14,916 bases of DNA from an uncultured Bacteroidales bacterium (lineage in GTDB: Bacteria > Bacteroidota > Bacteroidia > Bacteroidales > Paludibacteraceae), in assembly GCA_937911935.1 (NCBI GenBank), contig CALDQH010000095.1, forward strand, positions 1 through 14,916, given 5' to 3'. The translations under genes were made by a program, and so were the position numbers. Every line of letters starts with the position of its first letter. Position 1 is the stretch's first letter. The notes below the pieces were generated by a model. That model was not told the DNA's origin. It searched no databases and saw only the letters and a list, made by a program, of their open reading frames with translations. Shown here piece by piece: positions 1-6,371 of this stretch.

Positions 1-49
1 ACCCCCTGCTCCCAAAGCAGGTGCGCTAACCGGACTGCGCTACACCCCG
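1..49 (-). tRNA. tRNA-Pro (anticodon TGG), 3' part cut off by window edge
   Basis: Read on the minus strand from base 49, the sequence starts CGGGGTGT, the usual bacterial proline acceptor 5' strand. The D-arm region with GCGCAG and GGTTAGCGC follows, then an anticodon stem CCTGC/GCAGG closing the loop TTTGGGA. The anticodon TGG lies at bases 14-12. U8 and A14 are in their expected places. The variable loop, T arm and acceptor 3' strand lie beyond the window start, so only about 49 bases are present. A sigma-ABfr-type promoter sits immediately upstream at 61-91. Confidence 0.93.
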
Positions 50-60
50 AAAACGTGATG

Positions 61-91
61 CAAAAGTAGTGCTTTGCTTTGAATTGTGCAA
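61..91 (-). promoter_or_regulatory. Promoter of tRNA-Pro
   Basis: On the minus strand TTG (91-89) is followed after 20 nt by TACTTTTG (68-61), fitting the Bacteroidota TTG-N19/20-TAnnTTTG consensus. The -7 box ends 11 nt before the mature tRNA 5' end, leaving a very short leader. This suggests the tRNA is transcribed independently of manA upstream. Confidence 0.7.
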
Positions 92-121
92 ATATTTTAG
101 CACTTTTTTTGATACTTTTTT

Positions 122-1114
122 CTATCCAACGTAAACTTCTAACAGTTTTATCTTATCGTCCTCTGGAATAAGAGCCGTGGGAAGATTACAAGCAGGAAAG
201 AGAATGGTTTCGCCTTGTTTTATTTTTTGGTTGTGTTTCTTGGAGGATGCAAAAATGGCGCTTCCTTCTAAGCATATCCAAATAACAAATGAGTCGAGGC
301 GTTTATAGTCAAATTTAATAAAAGTGTCCGCTTCTATTAGGTTGGTGGTAAAATAACTACATTCTTGTAGCTTTACAGGACGACCAACGCATGGTTTGTA
401 CGATGTTTTATAGTTGGCGTACGGTTTGTAATCGATGGCGTCTAAGGCTAAATCCAAGTGTAATTCTCTTGGATTTCCGTTGGCATCTTTTCGATTGTAA
501 TCCCACAATCGGTAGGTTGCGTCAGAGGTTTGTTGAATTTCTGCCAAAAATAACCCAGACCCAATGGAGTGAACCCTACCTGCTGGCAAGAAAAAGGCGT
601 CGCCCTTTTTTGCCATTTCTTTGTTTAGCACTTGGCAAATGGTGTTGTCTTTGACGTGTTGACGAACTTCTTCGGCGGTTATCTTTTTGTTAAATCCGCT
701 GTACAAGCAAGCATCTTCTTGTGCGTCAATGATGTACCAAAATTCGGTCTTGCCGTTGGACTGGTGTTTTTTGCGGGCTACCTCGTCGTTAGGATGCACT
801 TGAATGGATAAGTCGTCTCGTGCATCAATAAACTTAATAAGTAGGGGAAATTCATTGCCAAATCGTTGATAAACAGATTCTCCAACAAACATTTCGCGGT
901 ATCTGCTTATCAATTCGTTGAGGTTTTTTCCGGCTAAATGTCCGTTTGCTACTACCGATACATTGCCTTTTACACCCGAAATTTCCCAACTTTCTCCGAT
1001 GTTTTGTCCACATGCATTACCCATATCCTTGTACAGACCGATTTTGTCGCCGCCCCAAATGGTAGGCTTTAAAATCGGCTCAAAGCGCAATGGATATAGG
1101 GTAGATGTGGTCAT
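122..1114 (-). CDS. manA: Mannose-6-phosphate isomerase, class I (short form)
   Basis: This 330-aa cytoplasmic enzyme interconverts mannose 6-phosphate and fructose 6-phosphate, linking mannose metabolism or GDP-mannose precursor supply to glycolysis. The cupin-fold type I phosphomannose isomerase signature is clear. The metal ligands are visible as Q105 and H107 in SIQVHPND, E124 in GKTEFWYII and H182 in LPAGRVHSIG; the active-site arginine is probably R202 in YRLWDYNR. The N-terminal LRFEPILKPTIWGG segment and the length match the short Bacillus/Bacteroidota form rather than the roughly 390-aa enterobacterial enzyme. The ATG lies only 9 bp after the serS stop with no promoter between, so it is probably the second gene of a serS-manA operon. 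No convincing terminator is seen before the tRNA promoter. The identification is firm; whether its main role is catabolic or biosynthetic cannot be told from context. Confidence 0.95.
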   Translation of the reverse strand: MTTSTLYPLRFEPILKPTIWGGDKIGLYKDMGNACGQNIGESWEISGVKGNVSVVANGHLAGKNLNELISRYREMFVGESVYQRFGNEFPLLIKFIDARDDLSIQVHPNDEVARKKHQSNGKTEFWYIIDAQEDACLYSGFNKKITAEEVRQHVKDNTICQVLNKEMAKKGDAFFLPAGRVHSIGSGLFLAEIQQTSDATYRLWDYNRKDANGNPRELHLDLALDAIDYKPYANYKTSYKPCVGRPVKLQECSYFTTNLIEADTFIKFDYKRLDSFVIWICLEGSAIFASSKKHNQKIKQGETILFPACNLPTALIPEDDKIKLLEVYVG

Positions 1115-1123
1115 AGGGTATGG

Positions 1124-2395
1124 TTAATCAATGATTTCGAAACCAGTATAAGGAACCAAAGCTTTAGGAATGCGAATGCCCTGAGGAGTTTGGTTGTTTT
1201 CTAACAAAGCTGCCACAATACGAGGAAGTGCCAATGCGCTACCATTCAAGGTGTGGCAAAGTTGGGTCTTTTTGTCGCCGCCTTTGTAACGACATTTTAG
1301 GCGGTTGGCTTGATAACTTTCAAAGTTCGATACAGAACTTACTTCTAGCCAACGTTTTTGTGCTTCGCTATATACTTCAAAGTCGTAAGTAATGGCAGAT
1401 GTGAAACTCATGTCGCCACCGCATAAGCGTAAAATACGATAGGGTAGTTCTAATTTGTTAACCAAGTTTTCTACGTGAGCAATCATTTCTTCCAAACTTT
1501 GGTAAGAGTGCTCGGGGGTATCGATGCGCACGATTTCGATTTTTGAGAATTCGTGCAAACGGTTCAAACCACGCACGTCTTTGCCGTAGCTACCCGCTTC
1601 GCGTCTAAAGCATTGGGTATAAGCACAATTTTTAATAGGCAATTCGTTTTCGTTTAAGATAACGTCACGATAAATGTTGGTAACAGGAACTTCGGCGGTA
1701 GGAATCAAATACAAATCGTCTAAGCCTACGTGGTACATTTGTCCTTCTTTGTCGGGCAATTGACCTGTTCCATAGCCTGATGCGGCATTTACAACGGTAG
1801 GAGGCATAATTTCTTTGTAACCAGCAGCTTGTGCTTCGTCCAAGAAAAAGTTAATTAGAGCACGTTGCAATCTGGCGCCTTTGCCTTTGTAAACGGGGAA
1901 ACCAGCACCCGAAATTTTAACGCCCAATTCAAAATCAATAAGGTCGTATTTTTTTGCCAATTCCCAGTGAGGCAGTGCGTCTTTGGGTAGGTCTTCTAAA
2001 TTGCCGCCTGTGCGTACCACTACGTTGTCTTCGGCAGTTCTGCCTTCGGGAACATCAGCATTAGGCAAGTTAGGGATGGTTAGTAAGAGTTCGGTAATTT
2101 CTTTTTCGATGCTATCCAATGCTGCAGATAGTTCTTTGCTTTGTTCTTTTAGGTTGGCAGTTTCGGCTTTTACTTGGTTGGCTTCTTCTGCTTTGCCTTG
2201 CTTGAACAAATCGCCCACTTTTTTAGAAAGTTGGTTGATTTCTGCCAAAGTGTTATCTAACTTTACTTGTGTGGCTTTGCGGTTGCTATCTAAAGCAACT
2301 ACGTTTTCAATTACTTCTTTTCCGTCAAAGTATTTTTTTGCCAAACGTTCAATAACTTCGGCTGTATTTTCGGTAATGTATTTTAGTGTTAGCAT
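1124..2395 (-). CDS. serS: Seryl-tRNA synthetase
   Basis: This 423-aa class II synthetase charges tRNA-Ser (and tRNA-Sec where present) with serine in the cytoplasm. The N-terminal 110 residues form the typical charged, Lys/Glu-rich antiparallel coiled-coil arm that grips the tRNA-Ser long variable arm. The catalytic core follows: TAEVP before motif 2, motif 2 with FRREAGSYGKDVRGLNRLHEF-type residues, and motif 3 with the GSALALPRIVAALLENNQ pattern whose arginine binds ATP. The length is the family norm. The ATG starts MLTLKYI, as in related SerRS proteins. It leads the apparent serS-manA operon (9-bp gap). A TATCTTTG -7 box lies 54 nt upstream, and the rplU-rpmA terminator separates it from the preceding operon. 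No T-box or other leader regulation is evident. Confidence 0.97.
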   Translation of the reverse strand: MLTLKYITENTAEVIERLAKKYFDGKEVIENVVALDSNRKATQVKLDNTLAEINQLSKKVGDLFKQGKAEEANQVKAETANLKEQSKELSAALDSIEKEITELLLTIPNLPNADVPEGRTAEDNVVVRTGGNLEDLPKDALPHWELAKKYDLIDFELGVKISGAGFPVYKGKGARLQRALINFFLDEAQAAGYKEIMPPTVVNAASGYGTGQLPDKEGQMYHVGLDDLYLIPTAEVPVTNIYRDVILNENELPIKNCAYTQCFRREAGSYGKDVRGLNRLHEFSKIEIVRIDTPEHSYQSLEEMIAHVENLVNKLELPYRILRLCGGDMSFTSAITYDFEVYSEAQKRWLEVSSVSNFESYQANRLKCRYKGGDKKTQLCHTLNGSALALPRIVAALLENNQTPQGIRIPKALVPYTGFEIID

Positions 2396-2448
2396 TGAAC
2401 TAAAAAATTAATTACGTGTTTATTATCTATTTGATGTAAATGTTCCGA

Positions 2449-2456
2449 CAAAGATA
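2449..2456 (-). promoter_or_regulatory. Probable -7 box of the serS-manA promoter
   Basis: The minus strand carries TATCTTTG, a perfect TAnnTTTG match, about 54 nt before the serS ATG. The only upstream TTG (2473-2471) is 14 nt away, shorter than the usual 19-20, so the -33 half is poor. The -7 box falls between the rpmA terminator and serS, where a promoter is expected. Confidence 0.5.
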
Positions 2457-2480
2457 ATATTTAATTTGCACAATAAAGAA

Positions 2481-2510
2481 AAAAACCTCACTTTTTGAAG
2501 TGAGGTTTTT
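2481..2510 (-). terminator. Rho-independent terminator after rpmA
   Basis: A perfect 13-bp inverted repeat (2481-2493 and 2498-2510) encloses a 4-nt loop. The arms are A5-CCTCACTT and AAGTGAGG-T5. On the minus strand the stem is followed by further T's, giving a strong U tract downstream of rpmA. The A/T flanks make it formally bidirectional, but no plus-strand gene reads into it. Confidence 0.9.
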
Positions 2511-2545
2511 GTATGCTTCGAGAGATATACTCGATACTTCTGCGA

Positions 2546-2803
2546 TTAGTTAGCAGCTTCTACCGAAACAAAAGACTTGTTGTCTTTTTTACGACGGAAA
2601 ACTACAGTACCATCAACCAACGCAAACAAGGTGTGGTCTTTGCCAATACCTACGTTTTTGTCTGGGTGGTGTTGAGTACCACGTTGTCTTACAATAATAT
2701 TTCCGGCTTTAGCGAACTGACCACCGTAAATTTTAACGCCTAAGCGTTTGCTTTCTGATTCACGACCGTTCTTCGAACTGCCGACGCCTTTCTTATGTGC
2801 CAT
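2546..2803 (-). CDS. rpmA: 50S ribosomal protein L27
   Basis: This 85-aa protein of the large ribosomal subunit has an N-terminal tail that reaches the peptidyl transferase centre. The start MAHKKGVGSSKNGRESESKRLGV-type signature and the following GGQFAKAGNIIVRQRGTQ-like stretch are diagnostic of L27. The N-terminus begins directly with the functional AHKKG sequence, so there is no cleavable extension of the kind found in Firmicutes. The gene lies 22 bp downstream of rplU in the near-universal rplU-rpmA order and is followed by a strong terminator. Confidence 0.98.
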   Translation of the reverse strand: MAHKKGVGSSKNGRESESKRLGVKIYGGQFAKAGNIIVRQRGTQHHPDKNVGIGKDHTLFALVDGTVVFRRKKDNKSFVSVEAAN

Positions 2804-2825
2804 TTCTTAAATCCTTTCTTTATTA

Positions 2826-3137
2826 TTAAGCAACAACATCTTTAATTACTAACTCGGTGAAGCATTGACGGTGACCGTTACGTACACGATAACCTTTTCT
2901 TCTTTTCTTTTTGAAGACGATAACTTTGTCTCCTTTTACGTGTGATACTACTTCAGCTACCACTTTAGCACCTTCTACTACAGGAGCACCGATGGTGATT
3001 TTGCCGTCAGCATCAACCAATAAAACTTTGTCGAATTCGACTTGTGCGCCGCGTTCTTCGTTCAAACGATGAACAAACACTTTTTGGTCTTTAGCAACCT
3101 TAAATTGTTGTCCGGCGATTTCTACAATTGCGTACAT
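2826..3137 (-). CDS. rplU: 50S ribosomal protein L21
   Basis: This 103-aa large-subunit protein binds 23S rRNA near L20. The family pattern is complete: MYAIVEIAGQQFKV at the N-terminus, a central VDADGKITIGAPVV-type segment, and the basic KKKRRKGYRVRNGHRQ stretch near the C-terminus. Its length is typical. It is the first gene of rplU-rpmA. A textbook sigma-ABfr promoter lies at 3226-3255, implying an untranslated leader of about 80 nt. That leader contains a small GGG/CCC hairpin (3173-3183) but no structure I can name as a ribosomal-protein autoregulatory element. Confidence 0.98.
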   Translation of the reverse strand: MYAIVEIAGQQFKVAKDQKVFVHRLNEERGAQVEFDKVLLVDADGKITIGAPVVEGAKVVAEVVSHVKGDKVIVFKKKRRKGYRVRNGHRQCFTELVIKDVVA

Positions 3138-3225
3138 GTTATAAAGATTGTTTTTATAAAATACCTTCGATCGGGTGATGCCCTTTTGAGCATGCTTATT
3201 TATACCTTGTCGAATTTATGGACCG

Positions 3226-3255
3226 CAAAGATACGTGTTATTTTTTGTTTTACAA
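3226..3255 (-). promoter_or_regulatory. Promoter of rplU-rpmA
   Basis: On the minus strand TTG (3255-3253), exactly 19 nt, then TATCTTTG (3233-3226) is an ideal Bacteroidota vegetative promoter. The -33 box lies only 2 bp beyond the stop codon of the upstream transporter gene, so that gene's transcript must cross this promoter unless it ends within its own coding region. Transcription should start near 3219. Confidence 0.85.
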
Positions 3256-3257
3256 AA

Positions 3258-4991
3258 TTATTTATCAACAAAAGCTCTTTCTAAATCTTGCGAAATGTTG
3301 ATGATGTAATCGCCCATGCGTTCCAACTCGTTCATGATGTCCATGTAATACACACTGGTTTGGTAATTTTTACCCCCATTTTCAAGTGCTTCAATTTCGG
3401 CGTCGCGCAAATTATTACGCAAATTGTTGATGCGATTTTCGGCATTATAGGCGTTGGTAATATCAACCAATGTTCCTTTGTGTGCGGCTTCTAAGTTGAA
3501 TAGCATCGCCTCGTAGGCGCTATCGATGGTGTTTGCTAAGTCTATTAGTTTTTGAATGCTTTCGGCATCAAAATTTTTGTTGTGGATGTTTTTGCGAGAC
3601 AAAATACGACTAATGGCTTCGCCCGAATCGCCCAACGATTCCAATTCACCAATGATTTTATACATGGCTTTGATTTTGATGGATGTTTTTTCGCTAATGT
3701 CGTCGGTCGATACAGCATTTAAAAAGGCTGCAATTTCGTAATCAATTCTATCGGAAATCTCTTCGTACTTAACCAGTTTTAATCGAAGTTGTTCAAAGAC
3801 ATCTGCATCGTTTTCGGCAATGGCTTGTTTGGTGTAATCCAACCCTTTTCTAGAAATTTGTGCAAAATGAATGATTTCGTTAAAGGCTTGCTCGGTGGCA
3901 AGTTCGGGCGTAGCAAGCGGACCAGCCGAAATGTATTTAAGGCGGAAGGTGTCGTTTTCTTGGTTTTTAGGTGTTTTGATAATCCATACAACTGCTTTTT
4001 CGATGTACTTAACAAACCAAACCAAAATAAGGGTATTGATGGTATTGAACAAGGTATGCAACATCGATAGGCCGTATAAAGCAGCTGTGCCCTCTTCGGA
4101 GGTAGGATTGCTTACTACAAAACCATCGGCAGCTGGATTAGGAAGCCCAAATAACTCAATTATTTTGCCTACCAATGCCAAGAAAGGTTGGAATAAAATC
4201 AATGCCCAAATAACCCCAAATACATTAAAGATGGTGTGCGACATGGCGGCACGTTTGGCTTGGGTGTTTCCTACGGCAGCTGCAATGTTGGCTGTAATGG
4301 TAGTACCGATGTTTTCGCCCAATACCATGGCACAAGCCATGTGGAATGGAATCCACCCCATGCTAAGCATAATAAGGGTAATGGCCATGGTGGCAGATGA
4401 CGATTGCAGTACCAAGGTGAGTACCGTTCCAAATACCAAGAAAATCAGAACAGAGCCAAAACCATAGCTAGACCATGTTTTAACAAAGTCCAGTACCTCT
4501 GGGGTTTGGTTTAAGTCGGGTACCGATTCTTTCATAAACGATAGACCCAAGAACAGCAAACAGAAACCAACAATTAGTTCGCCTATGTTTTGACGTTGAT
4601 TTTTCTTGGAATTAGAAAACAAGAAACCCAATGCCATAAGGGGAATGGCAAGGATAGAGATGTCGGCTTTAAATCCTAACCAAGATACCAACCAGGCGGT
4701 AACGGTAGTGCCAATATTGGCACCCATAATAACGCCAATGGCTTGTGCAAGGGTTAGTAGCCCCGCGTTGACAAAGCTAACCACCATAACAGTAGTAGCC
4801 GACGATGATTGGATGATAGAGGTGATGCCCAACCCTGTCATAACCCCTTTAAAAGGGTTTGAGGTCATGGCAGATAAAAAACTTCTTAGTTTATTGCCCG
4901 ATGCTTTTTGAAGGCCCGAACTCATTAAGTTCATGCCGTATAGGAACATGCCCAATGCTCCCAATAAGGTAAAAATTTGTAAGATTCCCAT
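3258..4991 (-). CDS. Na+/phosphate cotransporter family protein with C-terminal PhoU-like domain
   Basis: This 577-aa inner-membrane protein belongs to the PNaS/NptA-YjbB family. Residues 1-330 are a hydrophobic multi-span domain with the family's inverted duplication: QSSSAT occurs at 61-66 and again at 196-201, each followed by an NIGTT element (92-96 and 227-231). Residues about 360-577 are a soluble, helical PhoU-like region rich in charged residues. The family moves inorganic phosphate with sodium; some members such as E. coli YjbB act mainly in export, so direction is not predictable here. The ATG gives a start directly before the first membrane span. No pho-box or promoter is recognisable upstream, where a palindromic repeat (5023-5133) separates it from a small hypothetical gene on the same strand. 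Confidence 0.88.
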   Translation of the reverse strand: MGILQIFTLLGALGMFLYGMNLMSSGLQKASGNKLRSFLSAMTSNPFKGVMTGLGITSIIQSSSATTVMVVSFVNAGLLTLAQAIGVIMGANIGTTVTAWLVSWLGFKADISILAIPLMALGFLFSNSKKNQRQNIGELIVGFCLLFLGLSFMKESVPDLNQTPEVLDFVKTWSSYGFGSVLIFLVFGTVLTLVLQSSSATMAITLIMLSMGWIPFHMACAMVLGENIGTTITANIAAAVGNTQAKRAAMSHTIFNVFGVIWALILFQPFLALVGKIIELFGLPNPAADGFVVSNPTSEEGTAALYGLSMLHTLFNTINTLILVWFVKYIEKAVVWIIKTPKNQENDTFRLKYISAGPLATPELATEQAFNEIIHFAQISRKGLDYTKQAIAENDADVFEQLRLKLVKYEEISDRIDYEIAAFLNAVSTDDISEKTSIKIKAMYKIIGELESLGDSGEAISRILSRKNIHNKNFDAESIQKLIDLANTIDSAYEAMLFNLEAAHKGTLVDITNAYNAENRINNLRNNLRDAEIEALENGGKNYQTSVYYMDIMNELERMGDYIINISQDLERAFVDK

Positions 4992-4992
4992 G

Positions 4993-5024
4993 TTGAGTTG
5001 TTTAGTTGTTTAGTCGATTATTCA
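4993..5024. repeat. Degenerate 8-mer tandem array
   Basis: Four 8-base units, TTGAGTTG, TTTAGTTG, TTTAGTCG and ATTATTCA, run from the start codon of the transporter gene upstream. The same words reappear in reverse complement at 13657-13688, where AAACAACT and ATTATTCA units occur, so this belongs to the dispersed 8-mer family of the window. Confidence 0.6.
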
Positions 5025-5133
5025 ATGCTTCGCATTTCATGAAGTTGCTCACGCTCGGCATAATCAATGTAAACATTGCTTCTGCTCTCGCTTACTCGCA
5101 ACTTTCGTCGATTAGTCATCTTATTAAGCATTG
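5023..5133. repeat. REP/MITE-like nested palindromic element
   Basis: Three nested inverted repeats share nearly the same centre. The outer arms are CAATGCTT (5023-5030) and AAGCATTG (5126-5133), the middle arms AAGTTGC (5042-5048) and GCAACTT (5098-5104), and the inner arms CAATGT (5065-5070) and ACATTG (5073-5078) with a 2-nt loop. It fills the spacer between two minus-strand genes and encodes nothing. From memory, very similar spacer sequences occur in other Bacteroidales, but I cannot search for them here. Confidence 0.6.
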
Positions 5134-5137
5134 CGGG

Positions 5138-5521
5138 CTAAATAACCAGTTTACCATAGCTTACAAGGCGGAATGTAGGCTTGGTAAACGAATGTAGAGA
5201 AGTCAACGTGTTATGTTGTGTAAAAAAGAAGTTAGTAGTGCGGATTAGTTTGCCGTTTTTAATAAAATCAGAAAGAAAGTTGGGGCTGTAGTTTCTGTTT
5301 TTTGTATTACTAAACAAGTGGGTAGCACAAGCACCCGATGTTGAAGGGGGAATATACAAAGTAGAACCTGCATTAGGAATGTCAACCGAGTAGTATGCAA
5401 GATTATCTTGTTGTACCTTGGTTTGTTGCTCAAACTGGTTATGCTCAGAAGGTGTTAGGTTGCTTATTGCAGCAACCAATAGGATGATAAATGGTAGCAG
5501 GTATGTTAGTATGTTTTTCAC
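5138..5521 (-). CDS. Hypothetical small membrane-anchored protein
   Basis: I do not recognise this protein. From the GTG at 5521 it is 127 aa: MKNILTY, then a single hydrophobic stretch (about residues 5-20, PFIILLVAAI) that could be a signal anchor or signal peptide, then a polar Ser/Thr/Asn-rich domain. The GTG is chosen because a possible TTG start further upstream (5554) lies inside a TATATTTG -7 box, whereas the GTG lies about 25 nt after the expected transcript start and directly before the hydrophobic segment. No catalytic motif, lipobox or metal site is visible; a single Cys (about residue 63) is present. It is followed on the same strand by the transporter gene after a palindromic spacer, so co-transcription is possible. 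Whether the protein is made is plausible but unproven. Confidence 0.5.
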   Translation of the reverse strand: MKNILTYLLPFIILLVAAISNLTPSEHNQFEQQTKVQQDNLAYYSVDIPNAGSTLYIPPSTSGACATHLFSNTKNRNYSPNFLSDFIKNGKLIRTTNFFFTQHNTLTSLHSFTKPTFRLVSYGKLVI

Positions 5522-5551
5522 TCGAATCGATACTAAATATCTTTTCGAAAG

Positions 5552-5559
5552 CAAATATA
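5552..5559 (-). promoter_or_regulatory. Probable -7 box of the small hypothetical gene
   Basis: TATATTTG on the minus strand matches TAnnTTTG. No TTG occurs 17-23 nt upstream, so only the -7 half is supported. It decides the start: translation must begin downstream, favouring the GTG at 5521. Confidence 0.45.
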
Positions 5560-5673
5560 TACGTTTATACTATATTGGTTTTGATTTAATCCTTATTTTA
5601 TGTTAAACGGTTTGTGTAGGTCGTGTGACTATTTTTCTGTAAAAACAATGTAAGATGAATGTAACTAGAATGT

Positions 5674-5704
5674 AAAAAGCACCGCAACGGTTAGGTTGCA
5701 GTGC
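5674..5704 (-). terminator. Rho-independent terminator of the Cys-rich lipoprotein gene
   Basis: On the minus strand a 10-bp stem GCACTGCAAC/GTTGCGGTGC (5704-5695 and 5688-5679, with one G-U pair) closes a 6-nt loop and is followed by TTTTT (5678-5674). It lies 20 bp after the lipoprotein stop codon. Confidence 0.88.
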
Positions 5705-5724
5705 CTTTTATAGGTTAATCAAAT

Positions 5725-6189
5725 TTATTGTTTATCTGCTTTTGAGCATTCGGGGCGAGGACCTTTGCAGTGAGGCTTTTTGAAATCTTTTTTGCCGCAC
5801 ATGGGTTTGTGAAATTTGCGTGGACCATCAAAACCGTGCATTTTTTTCATCAATAAGCTTTTTTGTTGATCGATGGTTAGGTTGTCAAAGTTTTCCCACA
5901 AATTGTTGATAGAATCTCTGTACGCTTTGCGTTTAGCTTCGCGGTTGTCGATAAATGTTTTGGCTTTTTGGATCAGTTCTTTTTGTTCTTGTTCTGATAG
6001 ACTGTCAAATTTAGCCCATTTTTCAAAATTTTTGTTGCCATGTTTCATCTTGTGGCATTTTTTAGGACAAGCGTGCATGGCAGGGCATTCTTTTTTGCAG
6101 GTGTTTTCGTTGTTGCAAGAGTTGCTGTTGCACGAAACAATCATGGTAGCCATCAAAGCCATTAAACCGAATTTAATCATCTTTTTCAT
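5725..6189 (-). CDS. Cys/His/Met-rich Spy/CpxP-like lipoprotein (putative metal-binding)
   Basis: This 154-aa protein has a lipoprotein signal (MKKMIKFGLMALMATMIVSC, lipid Cys20), so it is probably membrane-anchored and extracytoplasmic. After it come Cys25, 31, 35, 41 and 45 mixed with His39, 46 and 50 and several Met and Lys, a soft-metal-binding composition. Residues 55-115 are a charged helical region with two LTxxQ-like motifs, LSEQEQ (64-69) and LTIDQQ (104-109), spaced much as in the Spy/CpxP family of periplasmic chaperones and metal-stress proteins. The basic C-terminus adds Cys131, 141, 148 and His118, 127, 140. Family assignment rests on these motifs only; the metal, and whether it acts as a chaperone, are inference. 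It is a single gene with its own terminator, divergent from the leucine-rich-repeat gene. No TAnnTTTG box is seen upstream. Confidence 0.6.
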   Translation of the reverse strand: MKKMIKFGLMALMATMIVSCNSNSCNNENTCKKECPAMHACPKKCHKMKHGNKNFEKWAKFDSLSEQEQKELIQKAKTFIDNREAKRKAYRDSINNLWENFDNLTIDQQKSLLMKKMHGFDGPRKFHKPMCGKKDFKKPHCKGPRPECSKADKQ

Positions 6190-6285
6190 AATCGTAAATT
6201 TTAATGTGTTTGTTTAAATTTCTAACTAATTACGACTCTTTGACGTGTAAAAATGAGGTAGGTTTAAATTGAAATAGAAAAACAT

Positions 6286-6315
6286 TTGTTATAAAATGTA
6301 AAACAACTACCTTTG
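6286..6315 (+). promoter_or_regulatory. Promoter of the leucine-rich-repeat gene
   Basis: TTG (6286-6288), exactly 19 nt, then TACCTTTG (6308-6315) is a full sigma-ABfr promoter match. It lies 56 bp before the ATG at 6372 and is oriented toward it. Confidence 0.8.
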
Positions 6316-6371
6316 CGCGGTGATAAACGATGTGGTTCTACGCTGTTTTACGAATATAATTGCCTAAAAAT

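Noticed and set aside
66..116. AGTGCT...AGCACTTTTTTT inverted repeat as a terminator between manA and tRNA-Pro
   Set aside because: The T run is on the plus strand, while both neighbouring genes are on the minus strand. The 6-bp arms are far apart and the left arm overlaps the tRNA promoter.
3138..3225. Ribosomal-protein leader or riboswitch in the roughly 80-nt rplU 5' leader
   Set aside because: Only a 3-bp GGG/CCC hairpin is visible; nothing matches a leader family I can name.
3779..4467. Several long open frames on either strand inside the transporter gene (for example plus 3871-4467)
   Set aside because: They are shadows of a gene with clear duplicated QSSSA motifs; their translations show no recognisable domain or start signals.
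5522..5554. TTG start at 5554 for the small hypothetical protein
   Set aside because: The codon overlaps a TATATTTG -7 box, so it would lie upstream of the transcript start. The GTG at 5521 fits the promoter and the hydrophobic segment.
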